From: Mesorhizobium qingshengii
GTDB lineage: Bacteria; Pseudomonadota; Alphaproteobacteria; Rhizobiales; Rhizobiaceae
Assembly: GCF_027563465.1 (NCBI RefSeq)
Contig: NZ_JAPFQA010000003.1
Location: 372,001 to 436,000 of the forward strand
DNA length: 64,000 nt
Direction: 5' to 3'
The translations under genes and the position numbers were made by a program. Shown here piece by piece: positions 1-9,099 of this stretch (the stretch's first letter is position 1; each line of letters begins with the position of its first letter). The notes under the pieces were generated by a model. It searched no databases. It saw only the letters and a program-made list of their open reading frames with translations, and was not told the origin of the DNA.

Positions 1-863
<863 letters not shown>

Positions 864-1026
864 GCACCGTTCCTGGTGAGGGATTTCATCGGGCTTTTAG
901 CGGCCCGCGCCGGTATTGCAAGCGCCGAGATCGGGAATCCGCCGGCTAATCTCAAGAAAGCTTCGCACCATCGCCAGCCGGCAACAGGAAGCAGCGGACT
1001 CCCGCTGCTCCCTCTTCTCGTTTGAG

Positions 1027-1068
1027 CCTCGGATTTTCCCAAAACCGTTTCCACTTTTGGGTCCGAGG
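1027..1068. repeat. Short palindromic intergenic repeat (copy A)
   Basis: An inverted repeat with outer arms CCTCGGA/TCCGAGG encloses the core CCCAAAACCG...CACTTTTGGG. The same core recurs with different outer arms near 13.6, 15.4, 46.2, 46.9 and 61.6 kb, so this is a member of a dispersed family. It lies just past the lipoprotein stop at 1070 and could act as a 3' stem-loop for that transcript. Confidence 0.7.
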
Positions 1069-1069
1069 C

Positions 1070-1660
1070 CTAGCCTGCCTTGCCGCCCAGCCAGGCCGCG
1101 AACTGGTCGATGGTCTGGTCGGCGATCGCCTGCATGGTGGCCGGCGCGACCGCCTTCCAGCTGTCGCCGCCGTTGGCCGAAGGCGCTTTCAGCTGGCCGT
1201 TGATGCGGTGCAGGCGGTTGCCGGTCGGGTCGTAGACGTCCCAGACATAGATGACGGTGGTGTCCTTGCCTTCCGAAATCGCCGAGAAATAGCCTTTGAG
1301 CACATGCGTCGCGGTCTGGTCGGCGCTGCCGGCAAGCGTGATGCCGCGCTGTCTGGCGCGCGTCTGCAGTTCCGCCGTCAGCGGCGTCGCGGCTTCAACC
1401 GAGGCGCCGACGATCGGCGCGATCTGCAGGCGGGTCTTGGAAAGGATGGCGGCGCTCTGGGCAGGCGTGAGCGGCGTGGTGGCGGGCACGGCCGGCGCGG
1501 GAGCCGCGGCTGCCGTGTTGCCTTGCGTGGCGGGCAGCGCCTGCGTCGAGGTCGCCGGCGGGGTGATCGCCGAAGGCTCGAGGACATCCTTGGCGTTGGT
1601 GCAGGCGGCCAGCGCGAGCGCCACGAGCAATGACACGGTCGTCACATGCGATCGTCTCAT
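1070..1660 (-). CDS. Predicted outer-membrane or periplasmic lipoprotein
   Basis: This is a 196-residue protein of unknown function. The chosen ATG at 1660 gives a lipoprotein signal peptide (MRRSHVTTVSLLVALALAAC) with lipobox L-A-A-C and the acylated Cys at position 20. AAGGAG lies about 11 bases upstream. An in-frame ATG 12 codons earlier would bury the signal and is less likely. A Pro/Ala/Thr-rich linker (about residues 25-60) precedes a folded domain of about 130 residues that contains KGYFSAISEGKDTTVIYVWDV. I do not recognise the family with certainty. Its maturation would need the Lgt encoded at 4851-5705. Confidence 0.85.
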   Translation of the reverse strand: MRRSHVTTVSLLVALALAACTNAKDVLEPSAITPPATSTQALPATQGNTAAAAPAPAVPATTPLTPAQSAAILSKTRLQIAPIVGASVEAATPLTAELQTRARQRGITLAGSADQTATHVLKGYFSAISEGKDTTVIYVWDVYDPTGNRLHRINGQLKAPSANGGDSWKAVAPATMQAIADQTIDQFAAWLGGKAG

Positions 1661-1703
1661 TTGCCTGATAACTCCTTGGCGAAGAACGCCTCCCATTATG
1701 GAT

Positions 1704-2855
1704 TCACTGTACGATCAAGTCGAGATCATGGCGGGAGAGCGGCTTCGGCTGGGATTCGGTGGTCAGGTAGGTGCGGCCAAGCGTCATCGCCGTCTCGGTG
1801 TCGGAATCCATGATGATCATGTGGGCGAACAGCGTCATGTTGGGCGCGATCGGCTCGGGATTGCCCTGGTAGAACATCGGCATGTCCATCCAGGACGGCG
1901 TGAAACGGGCGCCGACCGAGTAGCCGCAGGCGTTCAGCCGGTGCTTGGTCAGGCCGTGCGCTTCCATGGTGCGGGCATGGGCATCGAACACGTCGCCGAA
2001 GCTGTTGCCCGGCGTCATCGCCTTCTCGACGGCCAGGAGGGCGGCGCGGGCGGCGTCGAAAAGCTCCTGATGGCGCTTCGAGACCTTGCCGGTCAGCACC
2101 GTGCGCATCATCGGCGCATGGTAGTGGTTGAAGACGCCGGCCCATTCGAGCGTCAGCTGGTCGTTCTTGGTGAGCTTGCGGCGGCCGGCCTTGTAGCGGC
2201 ACAGCAGCGCGTCGACGCCGGAGCCGATGATGAACTCGTTGGCCGGATAGTCGCCGCCGCCGGCAAAGATCGCGCCCTGCATGGCGGCGAGGATCAGGGC
2301 TTCGTCGCCGCCCTGCTTGATCAGCGGCAGGGCCGCGTCGAGCGCGTCGTCGGAGAGATTGGCGGCCTTCTCGGCCTTGGCGACCTCGGCCGGGCTCTTG
2401 AACAGGCGCAGCCGGCCGACAATGCCGGACGCGTCGGCGATCTGGCCAAAAGTCTGCAGCTGCTCGTCCAGCCGGCGGCCATTGTAGGCGGTCAGCCCGT
2501 GGGTGTCGTATTCGACGCCGATGCGGGCGCCGAGCAGGTCGAGCTCGTTGAGCAGATTGCGCAGGTCGACCGCCGGATTGGCGCCATTGCGGTCGGTCCA
2601 CAACACGATGTTGTCGATGATCGAGGTGTGGCGCGCCTGGCGCAGGTCGGCCGAACGGGTCAAAAGCACCATCGAACCGTCGGCCTTCACCACCAGGCAC
2701 TGGAAGAAGCAGAAGCCGAACGTGTCGTAGCCGGTCAGCCAGTACATGCTCTCCTGTGCGAACAGCAGGATGGCGTCGAGCTTCTTCTCGGCCATCTCGA
2801 TCATCAACCGGTCGCGCCGCGCGTCGAATTCGGATCGTTCAAAATGCAGCGCCAT
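1704..2855 (-). CDS. M24-fold (creatinase/aminopeptidase P-like) hydrolase lacking metal ligands
   Basis: This 383-residue protein has an N-terminal creatinase-type domain (about 1-150) and a C-terminal pita-bread M24 domain. Family peptidases use five metal ligands (Asp, Asp, His, Glu, Glu). Here the first Asp region reads LEWAG, the second reads HAPMMRT with no Asp, and the His motif reads GYSVG. That resembles the metal-independent creatinase/ectoine-hydrolase (DoeA) branch more than a true Xaa-Pro peptidase. The start ATG overlaps the pgeF stop (TAATG), so the two are translationally coupled. The substrate is not deducible; a C-N hydrolase of a small amidine or ectoine-like compound is an inference. 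Confidence 0.85.
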   Translation of the reverse strand: MALHFERSEFDARRDRLMIEMAEKKLDAILLFAQESMYWLTGYDTFGFCFFQCLVVKADGSMVLLTRSADLRQARHTSIIDNIVLWTDRNGANPAVDLRNLLNELDLLGARIGVEYDTHGLTAYNGRRLDEQLQTFGQIADASGIVGRLRLFKSPAEVAKAEKAANLSDDALDAALPLIKQGGDEALILAAMQGAIFAGGGDYPANEFIIGSGVDALLCRYKAGRRKLTKNDQLTLEWAGVFNHYHAPMMRTVLTGKVSKRHQELFDAARAALLAVEKAMTPGNSFGDVFDAHARTMEAHGLTKHRLNACGYSVGARFTPSWMDMPMFYQGNPEPIAPNMTLFAHMIIMDSDTETAMTLGRTYLTTESQPKPLSRHDLDLIVQ

Positions 2856-3649
2856 TATTCCCTCTCCAAAACGATTGCCGAAACCTGCCGGCCGTAATCG
2901 GGCTCCCCGCGGTGCGTGGTGCGCCGGTAGGAGTAAAACAGATCCGCCTCGGCATAGGTGCAGCGGCCGAGACCCTCGGCCGTCACGCCGGCCTTCGCAA
3001 GCCGGTCGACCGTGTAGCGGTTGAGGTCGAACATCGCATGGCCGGCTTTGGCGGAAGGCGTGAAATAGCCGATGTTTTCGGCGTCGGTCTCGACGAAGCG
3101 GGCGACAAATTCCGGTCCGACCTCGTAGTTCTCGGGGCCGATCGAGGGGCCGAGCACGGCAACGATGCGTTCGCGCCGGGCGCCGAGGCTTTCCATGGCG
3201 AGAACCGTGTTCTCCAGCACACCTGACAAGGCGCCTTTCCAGCCGGCATGTGCCGCGCCGATGATGCGCGCCTCGGCATCGGCGAACAGCACCGGGCCGC
3301 AGTCGGCGGTAGAGGCGCCAATGGCAATGCCCGGCTGGTCGGTGACGATGGCGTCGGCCTTGGGCCGTTGGCCGGCAAAAGGCTCCCTGGCAATCACGAC
3401 ATCGGGCGAGTGGATCTGGTGGGCGGTCAACAGATGGCTCGCCGGTACCCCCATCCAGGCGGCGACACGGCCGCGGTTCTCGGCGACAAGCGCCTGGTCG
3501 TCATTCGATCCGGTGCCGATGTTGAGGCCCCGGTAGATGCCGCTGGAGACGCCGCCCGTGCGGGTGAAATAGCCGTGGCGGATGCCTTGCGCCTGCGCCT
3601 TGTCCAGCAGGGGCGACCGAACGGGATCCGGTTTGGTCTGATTCAGCAT
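2855..3649 (-). CDS. pgeF: Peptidoglycan editing factor PgeF (laccase-domain, YfiH family)
   Basis: This 264-residue protein is a full-length member of the DUF152/YfiH family. E. coli PgeF removes wrongly incorporated L-Ser from UDP-MurNAc precursors, and older annotations call these polyphenol oxidases. The metal-site triad is visible: His80 in TAHQIH, Cys117 in TADCGPV and His134 in GAAHAGWKGA. The gene lies directly downstream of the MidA/Lgt cluster, separated by about 115 bases, and shares a one-base TAATG junction with the M24 gene. A cytoplasmic cell-wall fidelity role fits with lgt nearby. Confidence 0.92.
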   Translation of the reverse strand: MLNQTKPDPVRSPLLDKAQAQGIRHGYFTRTGGVSSGIYRGLNIGTGSNDDQALVAENRGRVAAWMGVPASHLLTAHQIHSPDVVIAREPFAGQRPKADAIVTDQPGIAIGASTADCGPVLFADAEARIIGAAHAGWKGALSGVLENTVLAMESLGARRERIVAVLGPSIGPENYEVGPEFVARFVETDAENIGYFTPSAKAGHAMFDLNRYTVDRLAKAGVTAEGLGRCTYAEADLFYSYRRTTHRGEPDYGRQVSAIVLERE

Positions 3650-3765
3650 GCGGGCGTTGTTGTCCGTGTGGGCGGTTTCGTCAAGAAAAAGTCAGGACAA
3701 AGCGCGGCCGGGGGTTCGACCGTTCTTTTACCGGACGGGAGATTGGGAGGGGCGGCGACGAAAAG

Positions 3766-4854
3766 TCAATCCGCCGCGGCAAAGGGGCGGACGGCCACGC
3801 CACGCGGCAGCACGGCAAGCACCTTGAACAGCTCGCCCATGGCTTGCGGGCCGGCGAGGCGTTCGACGTCGTCGGCGATCCCTTGGCGGGCCTCCTGGGA
3901 GGCATCGGCGCCGAGCCGGCCGGCGCGCTCGAGAATACCCATGCCGAGCAGGAAGTCGCCCTGCGTCGACAGATGGGCGTCGAGGCCGTGCGCGTGCACG
4001 ATCGCGGCAAGGGCGGCGAAATCGACATGGGTCGTCAGGTCGGCTTCGCCCGGATTGGCCAGCACATCTTCGTGATCGTGCCTGCGCAAGGCCTGCAGCG
4101 TGTCGCCGACACCCGGCTGGAGGTGGCCATAGTCGAGGAACAGGCCGGCGCCGCCTTGGGCGGCTATGCGTCCGGCGATGGCCGCCATCAATGCGGCGCG
4201 GGCCGGCGCGACCTCGACGATGGCGCCCCGCGGCGCGCTGGCGGCATCCTCAGGCAGCAGCGTCGGGTCGACCGAGCCGGCGCCGGCGAAGAAGCCAAGG
4301 TTGTCCCCATCGTCCAGGCCGACCATGCGCTCGCGCCAGCCGGCGCCGGCGCGGACGAATTGACGGATGGGCACGGCGTCGAACAATTCGTTGCCGACGA
4401 TGAGAAGCGGCTGTTGCGGCAGCGTGTCGATGGTCTCGTGCCAGCGAACCGCGAAAGGTGTCGCGGCAAGCGTCTGTTTCTGGACCTCGGCTAGGCGCGG
4501 GCTGGTCTCGATCATGGCGAAGGCGGCGCCATTTGTCAGCTCCGGATCAAGCCGCGACAGGGTGCGCAGCATATCCTTCATCAGCGTGCCGCGTCCGGGA
4601 CCGATCTCGGCGATGGTGACCGGCATCGGCCGGCCGGCCGCCAGCCATGCCTGGTAGAGCCAGACGGCGACGAGTTCGCCGAACATCTGGCTGATTTCCG
4701 GGGCGGTGATGAAGTCGCCGGCGGCACCGAAGGGCTCGCGCGTCGTGTAGTAGCCGTCCTCGGGGTCGAACAGGCACAGCGCCATGTATTCGTTGACCGG
4801 GATCGGCCCCAGCGCCTCGATCAGGCCGACGATGCGGGCCTTCAGCCGTGTCAT
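3766..4854 (-). CDS. SAM-dependent methyltransferase, MidA/NDUFAF7 family (DUF185)
   Basis: This 362-residue protein is full length for the family. The SAM-binding motif IAEIGPGRG is at residues 81-89. Other family hallmarks are the N-terminal [18 protein letters not shown] and the [15 protein letters not shown] segment. The mitochondrial homologue symmetrically dimethylates an Arg of complex I subunit NDUFS2; the bacterial target is inferred to be NuoD-like. The start ATG overlaps the lgt stop by four bases (ATGA), so the two are co-translated. About 115 non-coding bases separate it from pgeF downstream. Confidence 0.92.
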   Translation of the reverse strand: MTRLKARIVGLIEALGPIPVNEYMALCLFDPEDGYYTTREPFGAAGDFITAPEISQMFGELVAVWLYQAWLAAGRPMPVTIAEIGPGRGTLMKDMLRTLSRLDPELTNGAAFAMIETSPRLAEVQKQTLAATPFAVRWHETIDTLPQQPLLIVGNELFDAVPIRQFVRAGAGWRERMVGLDDGDNLGFFAGAGSVDPTLLPEDAASAPRGAIVEVAPARAALMAAIAGRIAAQGGAGLFLDYGHLQPGVGDTLQALRRHDHEDVLANPGEADLTTHVDFAALAAIVHAHGLDAHLSTQGDFLLGMGILERAGRLGADASQEARQGIADDVERLAGPQAMGELFKVLAVLPRGVAVRPFAAAD

Positions 4855-5705
4855 GCCGGCTGTGAATGGGGCACCGGCTTGGCGGTCGCCATCGCCCAGA
4901 TGCCGATCAGCACCATCGGGGTCGACAGGATCATGCCCATGGTCAGCCAGTTGGTGCCAAGGAGATAGCCGAGCTGCTGGTCGGGCTCGCGGAAGAATTC
5001 GACAAAGATGCGCGACAGGCCATAGCCGCAGATGAAGGCGCCGCCGACGAAGCGCGGCGTCTTCAGCTTGAGGCGCGAATGGGTGAGGATGCGCAGCACG
5101 AGAAACAGCACGACGCCCTCGAGCAGGGCCTCATAGAGCTGGCTCGGATGGCGGGCAAACGGCCCGCCATTGGGGAACTCGATCGCCCACGGCACATCGG
5201 TCGGCCGGCCCCAGAGTTCGGAATTGATGAAGTTGGCGACGCGCACCAGGCCGAGGCCGACCGGCACGCCGGCCGCCACGACATCGAACAGCGACCAGGT
5301 GCGGATGCCGCGCCTGATGGAGAACAGCGTCATGGCGAGGGTGACGCCGAGCAGGCCGCCATGGAACGACATGCCGCCTTGCCAGACAGCGAAGATGTCG
5401 AGCGGGTGCGCGATGTAGCGCGCCAGATCGTAGAACAACACGTAGCCGGTGCGGCCGCCCAGCACGACGCCGATGGCCGCCCAGACGATGAAATCGTCGA
5501 GGTCTTCCGGCTTCATCGGCGAGACGCCGTTCGGCCACAGCCTGGCATTGGCGGCGAGCCGCTTGGCGTACCACCAGGCGAACAGGATGCCGACGATGTA
5601 GCCGACGCCGTACCAGTGCACCGCCAGCGGACCGATCTGGATGAGGATCGGATTGATGTTGGGAAAGGGCAGCGAGGCCAGCGGCAGCAGGAAATATTCG
5701 TTCAA
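4851..5705 (-). CDS. lgt: Phosphatidylglycerol--prolipoprotein diacylglyceryl transferase
   Basis: This integral inner-membrane enzyme transfers diacylglycerol to the lipobox Cys of prolipoproteins. The protein has 284 residues. Family signatures are [20 protein letters not shown], the [12 protein letters not shown] motif, SFHGGLLG (essential His-Gly-Gly) and [19 protein letters not shown]. About seven membrane segments are visible. The frame opens with a TTG codon at 5705. No ATG fits before the conserved N-terminus and the ribosome site is weak, so the exact start is uncertain. It is the first gene of the lgt-midA-pgeF-M24 run. Confidence 0.95.
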   Translation of the reverse strand: MNEYFLLPLASLPFPNINPILIQIGPLAVHWYGVGYIVGILFAWWYAKRLAANARLWPNGVSPMKPEDLDDFIVWAAIGVVLGGRTGYVLFYDLARYIAHPLDIFAVWQGGMSFHGGLLGVTLAMTLFSIRRGIRTWSLFDVVAAGVPVGLGLVRVANFINSELWGRPTDVPWAIEFPNGGPFARHPSQLYEALLEGVVLFLVLRILTHSRLKLKTPRFVGGAFICGYGLSRIFVEFFREPDQQLGYLLGTNWLTMGMILSTPMVLIGIWAMATAKPVPHSQPA

Positions 5706-5877
5706 CGGGGAGCTCTCGGTTGCGGTCGCGTTGGGCGCGGACCATGCGGCAGGGTTTTGGCGGGGTCAAGGCAAGGTGGTTGCCGTCAAGGGTCGGGAAC
5801 CGGATCGCCACGAGGGCCATTGCGCCGTGCAGGGATATGCTGCAACTCTGCCGTGGCAGCGGCCGGATGGCTGGGTT

Positions 5878-6114
5878 TCAATCCTGAGGCTTGACGACCA
5901 TCCGCCGCAAGGCGTCGTTGATCCTGTCCTGCCAGCCGGGACCGTCTTCCTGGAAATAGTCCAGCACGGCGCGATCGATCCTGATCGAAACAAGCTCCCT
6001 GACATTTGGTGCGGCCGAGGGTTCGCGAATTGGTGTCGCCGGTTTCTTGACCGGCTTGAAGGCAGCCTCGGCGGCTGCCATCGGATTTGTCGGTCGGCGC
6101 GGAGGCGTTGCCAT
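5878..6114 (-). CDS. BrnA-like (DUF4415) antitoxin, orphan
   Basis: This small 78-residue protein has a Pro/Ala-rich N-terminus (1-38) and a C-terminal segment VSIRIDRAVLDYFQEDGPGW followed by QDRINDALRRMV. That is the ribbon-helix-helix core of BrnA-type antitoxins, which bind DNA and neutralise the RelE-fold toxin BrnT. No BrnT-like gene lies on either side: lgt is to the left and a UbiK-like gene to the right. It is therefore either a solitary repressor or the remnant of a pair. Flanking non-coding DNA is about 170 and 255 bases. Confidence 0.8.
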   Translation of the reverse strand: MATPPRRPTNPMAAAEAAFKPVKKPATPIREPSAAPNVRELVSIRIDRAVLDYFQEDGPGWQDRINDALRRMVVKPQD

Positions 6115-6369
6115 TTGGTTGACCCTGACTGGAGCGTGCTTGACGCAAGACGAGATGAAAGCACAACAATAGGCGACTTGGCGCCATCACGTATAGTCTG
6201 GAAGGAGCCGCTCGAAAGCTCCCTGCAGGCGTGACAATCACCCTGCGGACATGCGTTATAGCAGCGCAGACAGGCCACGGGATCGACCGCCGATGCTACA
6301 GAGGCGTGCAACGTTCTTGCATTCGACGCGCGGCACCACTACGTCATTTCGAGCAAGCGAGGATTTGCC

Positions 6370-6672
6370 ATGTCGACCGGACCGAACCGCATTCTCGATG
6401 AATTCGCCAAGCTGATGACCGACGCCGCGGGCGCGGCGCAAGGCGTGCGCCGTGAGGTGGAGACCGCCTTCAAGGGCCAGGCCGAACGCATCCTCAACTC
6501 GATGGATGTGGTGCAGCGCGAGGAGTTCGAGGCCGCGCGCGAGATGGCCGCCAAGGCAAGGGACGAGAATACCCGGCTTGCCGCCCGCATCGAGGCGCTC
6601 GAAGCGAAGCTTGCCGAATTGACCGGACAGGCCGCACCAGCGGCCGCAGCAAAGCCCCGCGCAAAAAAATAA
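6370..6672 (+). CDS. UbiK-like (BMFP/DUF526) accessory factor
   Basis: This 100-residue protein has an N-terminal amphipathic helix (NRILDEFAKLMTDAAGAAQG), a middle segment with REVETAFKGQAERILNSMDV, and a C-terminal coiled coil (about residues 57-85), then an Ala/Lys-rich tail. This is the BMFP/UbiK architecture. E. coli UbiK is a trimer that assists aerobic ubiquinone synthesis and binds membranes. The assignment rests on the whole-length pattern. The start at 6370 is the only sensible ATG. The gene is monocistronic. Confidence 0.88.
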   Translation: MSTGPNRILDEFAKLMTDAAGAAQGVRREVETAFKGQAERILNSMDVVQREEFEAAREMAAKARDENTRLAARIEALEAKLAELTGQAAPAAAAKPRAKK

Positions 6673-6995
6673 TCGTTAAACTTTTCCACAAAGCACAATC
6701 CTGAAAAGCGCTTTGCCGTGAATCGCTTAACGGCATTGCATGAATCTTTGTGACAGCGGCTTTCCACATGCGAATGACGCAGTGCGAAAAATTGGGCTGT
6801 TCACGCGACTCCCGATCAATAGACTGAATTTGTTGCATGATTCGGAGCAGGGTCATGCGGCCGGGCGGTGGGGTCCGGTCCGGGGTCTTTGTGTCGAGAA
6901 GTCCTGGCCGTCCGAGTTCTAGACAAGATTGTTCGTTGTGTGTGCCCTCCCGCGGAGCGTGTGGCGGCGCTCCTCAGAACGACAGGAAGCATTCC
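6673..6995. other. Intergenic region upstream of the YbjN gene
   Basis: This 323-base gap has no convincing gene. Its first half (about 6673-6850) is clearly AT-richer than the surroundings and probably holds the promoter of the following gene. Its second half returns to high GC. I saw no convincing inverted repeat or known RNA. Confidence 0.5.
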
Positions 6996-7496
6996 ATGGA
7001 ACTTCTCGAACTCGAATTGTCCCGCGAAATCCATCCGGTGGATGTTATCGAGCAGGTGGCCCACAACAATGACTGGTCCTTCGAGCGGGCTGGCGACGAC
7101 GAGATCTCGATCTCGGTTGCCGGCAGCTGGACCGACTATCACGTCTCCTTCTCCTGGATGGAGGATTTCGAGGCGCTGCATCTGGCCTGTGCCTTCGACA
7201 TCAAGGTGCCGGAGACCCGTGCGCTGGAAGTGATGCGGCTTTTGTCGCTGATCAACGAACAGATGCTGTTTGGCCATTTCGACCTCTGGGAGCAGGAGGG
7301 CGCGATCATGTTCCGCCAGTCGCTGCTCCTGGCCGGCGGGGTCGAGCCGTCGAGCCAGCAGGTCGAGGTGCTGTTGTCGTCGGCGCTGGAAGCCTGCGAA
7401 TGCTATTTCCAGGCGTTCCAGTTCGTCGTCTGGTCGGGAACCTCGGCCAAGGACGCGCTGGCCGGCGTGCTGTTCGAAACCTACGGCAACGCCTGA
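6996..7496 (+). CDS. YbjN domain-containing protein
   Basis: This 166-residue protein is of the YbjN family, which has a type III secretion chaperone-like fold and whose members are linked to stress and motility regulation. Family-like segments include WSFERAGDDEISISVAGSW, an HVSFSWMEDFEALHLACAFD strand-helix block, and LLSLINEQMLFGHFDLWEQ. I chose the ATG at 6996 because GACAGGAAG lies just upstream. An earlier in-frame start adds 53 low-complexity residues. The gene is followed after 16 bases by the CsaA-like gene, so the two are probably co-transcribed. The biochemical role is unknown. Confidence 0.88.
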   Translation: MELLELELSREIHPVDVIEQVAHNNDWSFERAGDDEISISVAGSWTDYHVSFSWMEDFEALHLACAFDIKVPETRALEVMRLLSLINEQMLFGHFDLWEQEGAIMFRQSLLLAGGVEPSSQQVEVLLSSALEACECYFQAFQFVVWSGTSAKDALAGVLFETYGNA

Positions 7497-7512
7497 ACCA
7501 AGCAAGACAGAG

Positions 7513-7872
7513 ATGAGTTCGAGCAGCGAGCGCAAGCCCGAGATCAGTTTTGCCGATTTCGATCGTGTCGACATCCGAGCCGGCACGATCGTCGAGGCAG
7601 AGCCGTTTCCGCAAGCGCGCAAGCCGGCATTCAAGCTGAAGATCGATTTCGGCGCCGACATCGGCATCAAGAAATCATCGGCGCAGATCACCAAATATTA
7701 TGCGCCGGAGACGCTTGTAGGCCGGCAGGTGTTCGCGGTGGTCAATTTCCCGCCACGCCAGATCGGGCCGTTCATGTCGGAGGTGCTGACGCTCGGCTTT
7801 CCCGACGAGGAGGGCGCCGTGGTGCTTGGCGCCATCGAGCGCAAGGTGCCGGACGGCGGCAGATTGTTCTAG
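7513..7872 (+). CDS. csaA: tRNA-binding domain protein, CsaA-like
   Basis: This 119-residue stand-alone OB-fold tRNA-binding domain is the size of Bacillus CsaA, a secretion-associated chaperone-like protein. Diagnostic elements are FDRVDIRAGTIVEAEPFPQA, the KPAFKLKIDFG strand, IKKSSAQIT, and the GRQVFAVVNFPPRQIGPFMS segment with the conserved V-N-F/L-P-P-R motif. The ATG at 7513 lies 16 bases after the YbjN stop. The last four bases overlap the convergent glycosyltransferase stop. Function in alphaproteobacteria is unproven. Confidence 0.9.
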   Translation: MSSSSERKPEISFADFDRVDIRAGTIVEAEPFPQARKPAFKLKIDFGADIGIKKSSAQITKYYAPETLVGRQVFAVVNFPPRQIGPFMSEVLTLGFPDEEGAVVLGAIERKVPDGGRLF

Positions 7873-8891
7873 GCCGCCAGCTTGCGCGTCGTGCCGAGCG
7901 CTTCCTCGACCGTATCGAGAAACATCTCCGCGCAGGCTTTCCAGCTGTAGCGCATGGCGCGTTCGCGCGCGTCGGCGCGGTCGACATTGAGGGCGGCGAG
8001 TGAGGCCTGGCGCAGATCGTTCGAAACCGCGCCGCCAAAGCCGTCGCCGACGATGTCGATCGGTCCGGTCACCGGATAGGCGGCGACCGGCGTGCCGCTG
8101 GCCAGCGCCTCGATGATGACGTTGCCGAAGGTGTCGGTGCGGCTGGGGAAGACGAAGACATCGGCCGAGGCATAGATCTCGGCCAGTTCGTCGTTGGGGC
8201 GGTGGCCCAGGAAGTGGGCCTGCGGGTACTTCGCCTTGAGCCTGGCAAGTTCGGGACCCTCGCCGACGATCACCTTGCTGCCGGGCAGGTCGAGATCGAG
8301 GAAGGCGGGGAGGTTCTTCTCGATGGCGACGCGGCCGACGCAGAGGAAGATCGGGCCGGGGAAGCCGAGGTCCTTCTTCTTGTCCGGCCGGAAATGGTCG
8401 GTGTCGACGCCGCGCGTCCATGGCCGCAGCTTGGTGAAGCCGCGCGCCGACAGGTCGTCGGCGAGCGATTGGGTGGCGACCAGCGTGCCCTGGCCGGAAT
8501 TGTGGAAGTCGCGCAGCCAGCGATAGGCCCAGCTTTCCGGCACCGGCAGGCGGGCGCTGAGATATTCGGGAAAGCGCGTGTGATAGCTGGTGGTGAACGG
8601 ACGGCCGGCATTGCGGCAATAGCGCCGCGCCATGATGCCGAGCGGGCCCTCGGTGACGATGTGGATGTGGTCGGCCTTGCCGGCTTCGATCAGCCGCGCG
8701 ACGTGGCCGGGCGTGGTCAGCGCCAGCCTTATGTCTGGGTAGGTAGGCAAGGGCAGCGTGCGAAAGATGTTGGGCGTCAGGAAATCCACCGTGACGTCGA
8801 AGGATTTCAGCGTTTCGGCAAGCCGCTCCAGCGTGTGGACGACGCCATTGACCTGCGGGCGCCAGGCGTCGGTGACCATCAATATGCGCAT
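7869..8891 (-). CDS. GT4-family glycosyltransferase
   Basis: This 340-residue GT-B enzyme has an N-terminal acceptor domain opening with MRILMVTDAWRPQVNGVV, whose G-V-V loop is typical of GT4 lipid or alpha-mannosyl transferases. Its C-terminal donor domain shows FLCVGRVAIEKN and PSRTDTFGNVIIEALASGTP, the D/E-x7-E nucleotide-sugar motif. Related rhizobial and Agrobacterium enzymes make glyco-diacylglycerols such as glucuronosyl-DAG, so membrane glycolipid synthesis is a reasonable inference, but the acceptor and sugar are not determined by the sequence. It converges on the CsaA-like gene with a four-base overlap. Confidence 0.88.
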   Translation of the reverse strand: MRILMVTDAWRPQVNGVVHTLERLAETLKSFDVTVDFLTPNIFRTLPLPTYPDIRLALTTPGHVARLIEAGKADHIHIVTEGPLGIMARRYCRNAGRPFTTSYHTRFPEYLSARLPVPESWAYRWLRDFHNSGQGTLVATQSLADDLSARGFTKLRPWTRGVDTDHFRPDKKKDLGFPGPIFLCVGRVAIEKNLPAFLDLDLPGSKVIVGEGPELARLKAKYPQAHFLGHRPNDELAEIYASADVFVFPSRTDTFGNVIIEALASGTPVAAYPVTGPIDIVGDGFGGAVSNDLRQASLAALNVDRADARERAMRYSWKACAEMFLDTVEEALGTTRKLAA

Positions 8892-9099
8892 GGCGGCCCT
8901 TTGCTTGAAAGGTCGACGTTTGCCTTGAGGCGATGCCGGAACGGCGACCAGCTTGCCGCCCTCGCTTCGCTCCAGCGCACCCGGGCGGGCACGGGGTCGA
9001 AGTGAGGCGGCAGGGCCGAATCAAGGGTGGTCGCGCGCTTCATGCGCGCTCTTCACCATGGTTTCATGACGGGCGGATGAAGCCTCGCACCTGGCCCGC

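Noticed and set aside
3650..3765. Possible small gene between the MidA-type gene and pgeF
   Set aside because: No frame in this gap has a ribosome site or exceeds a few dozen residues without running into the flanking genes.
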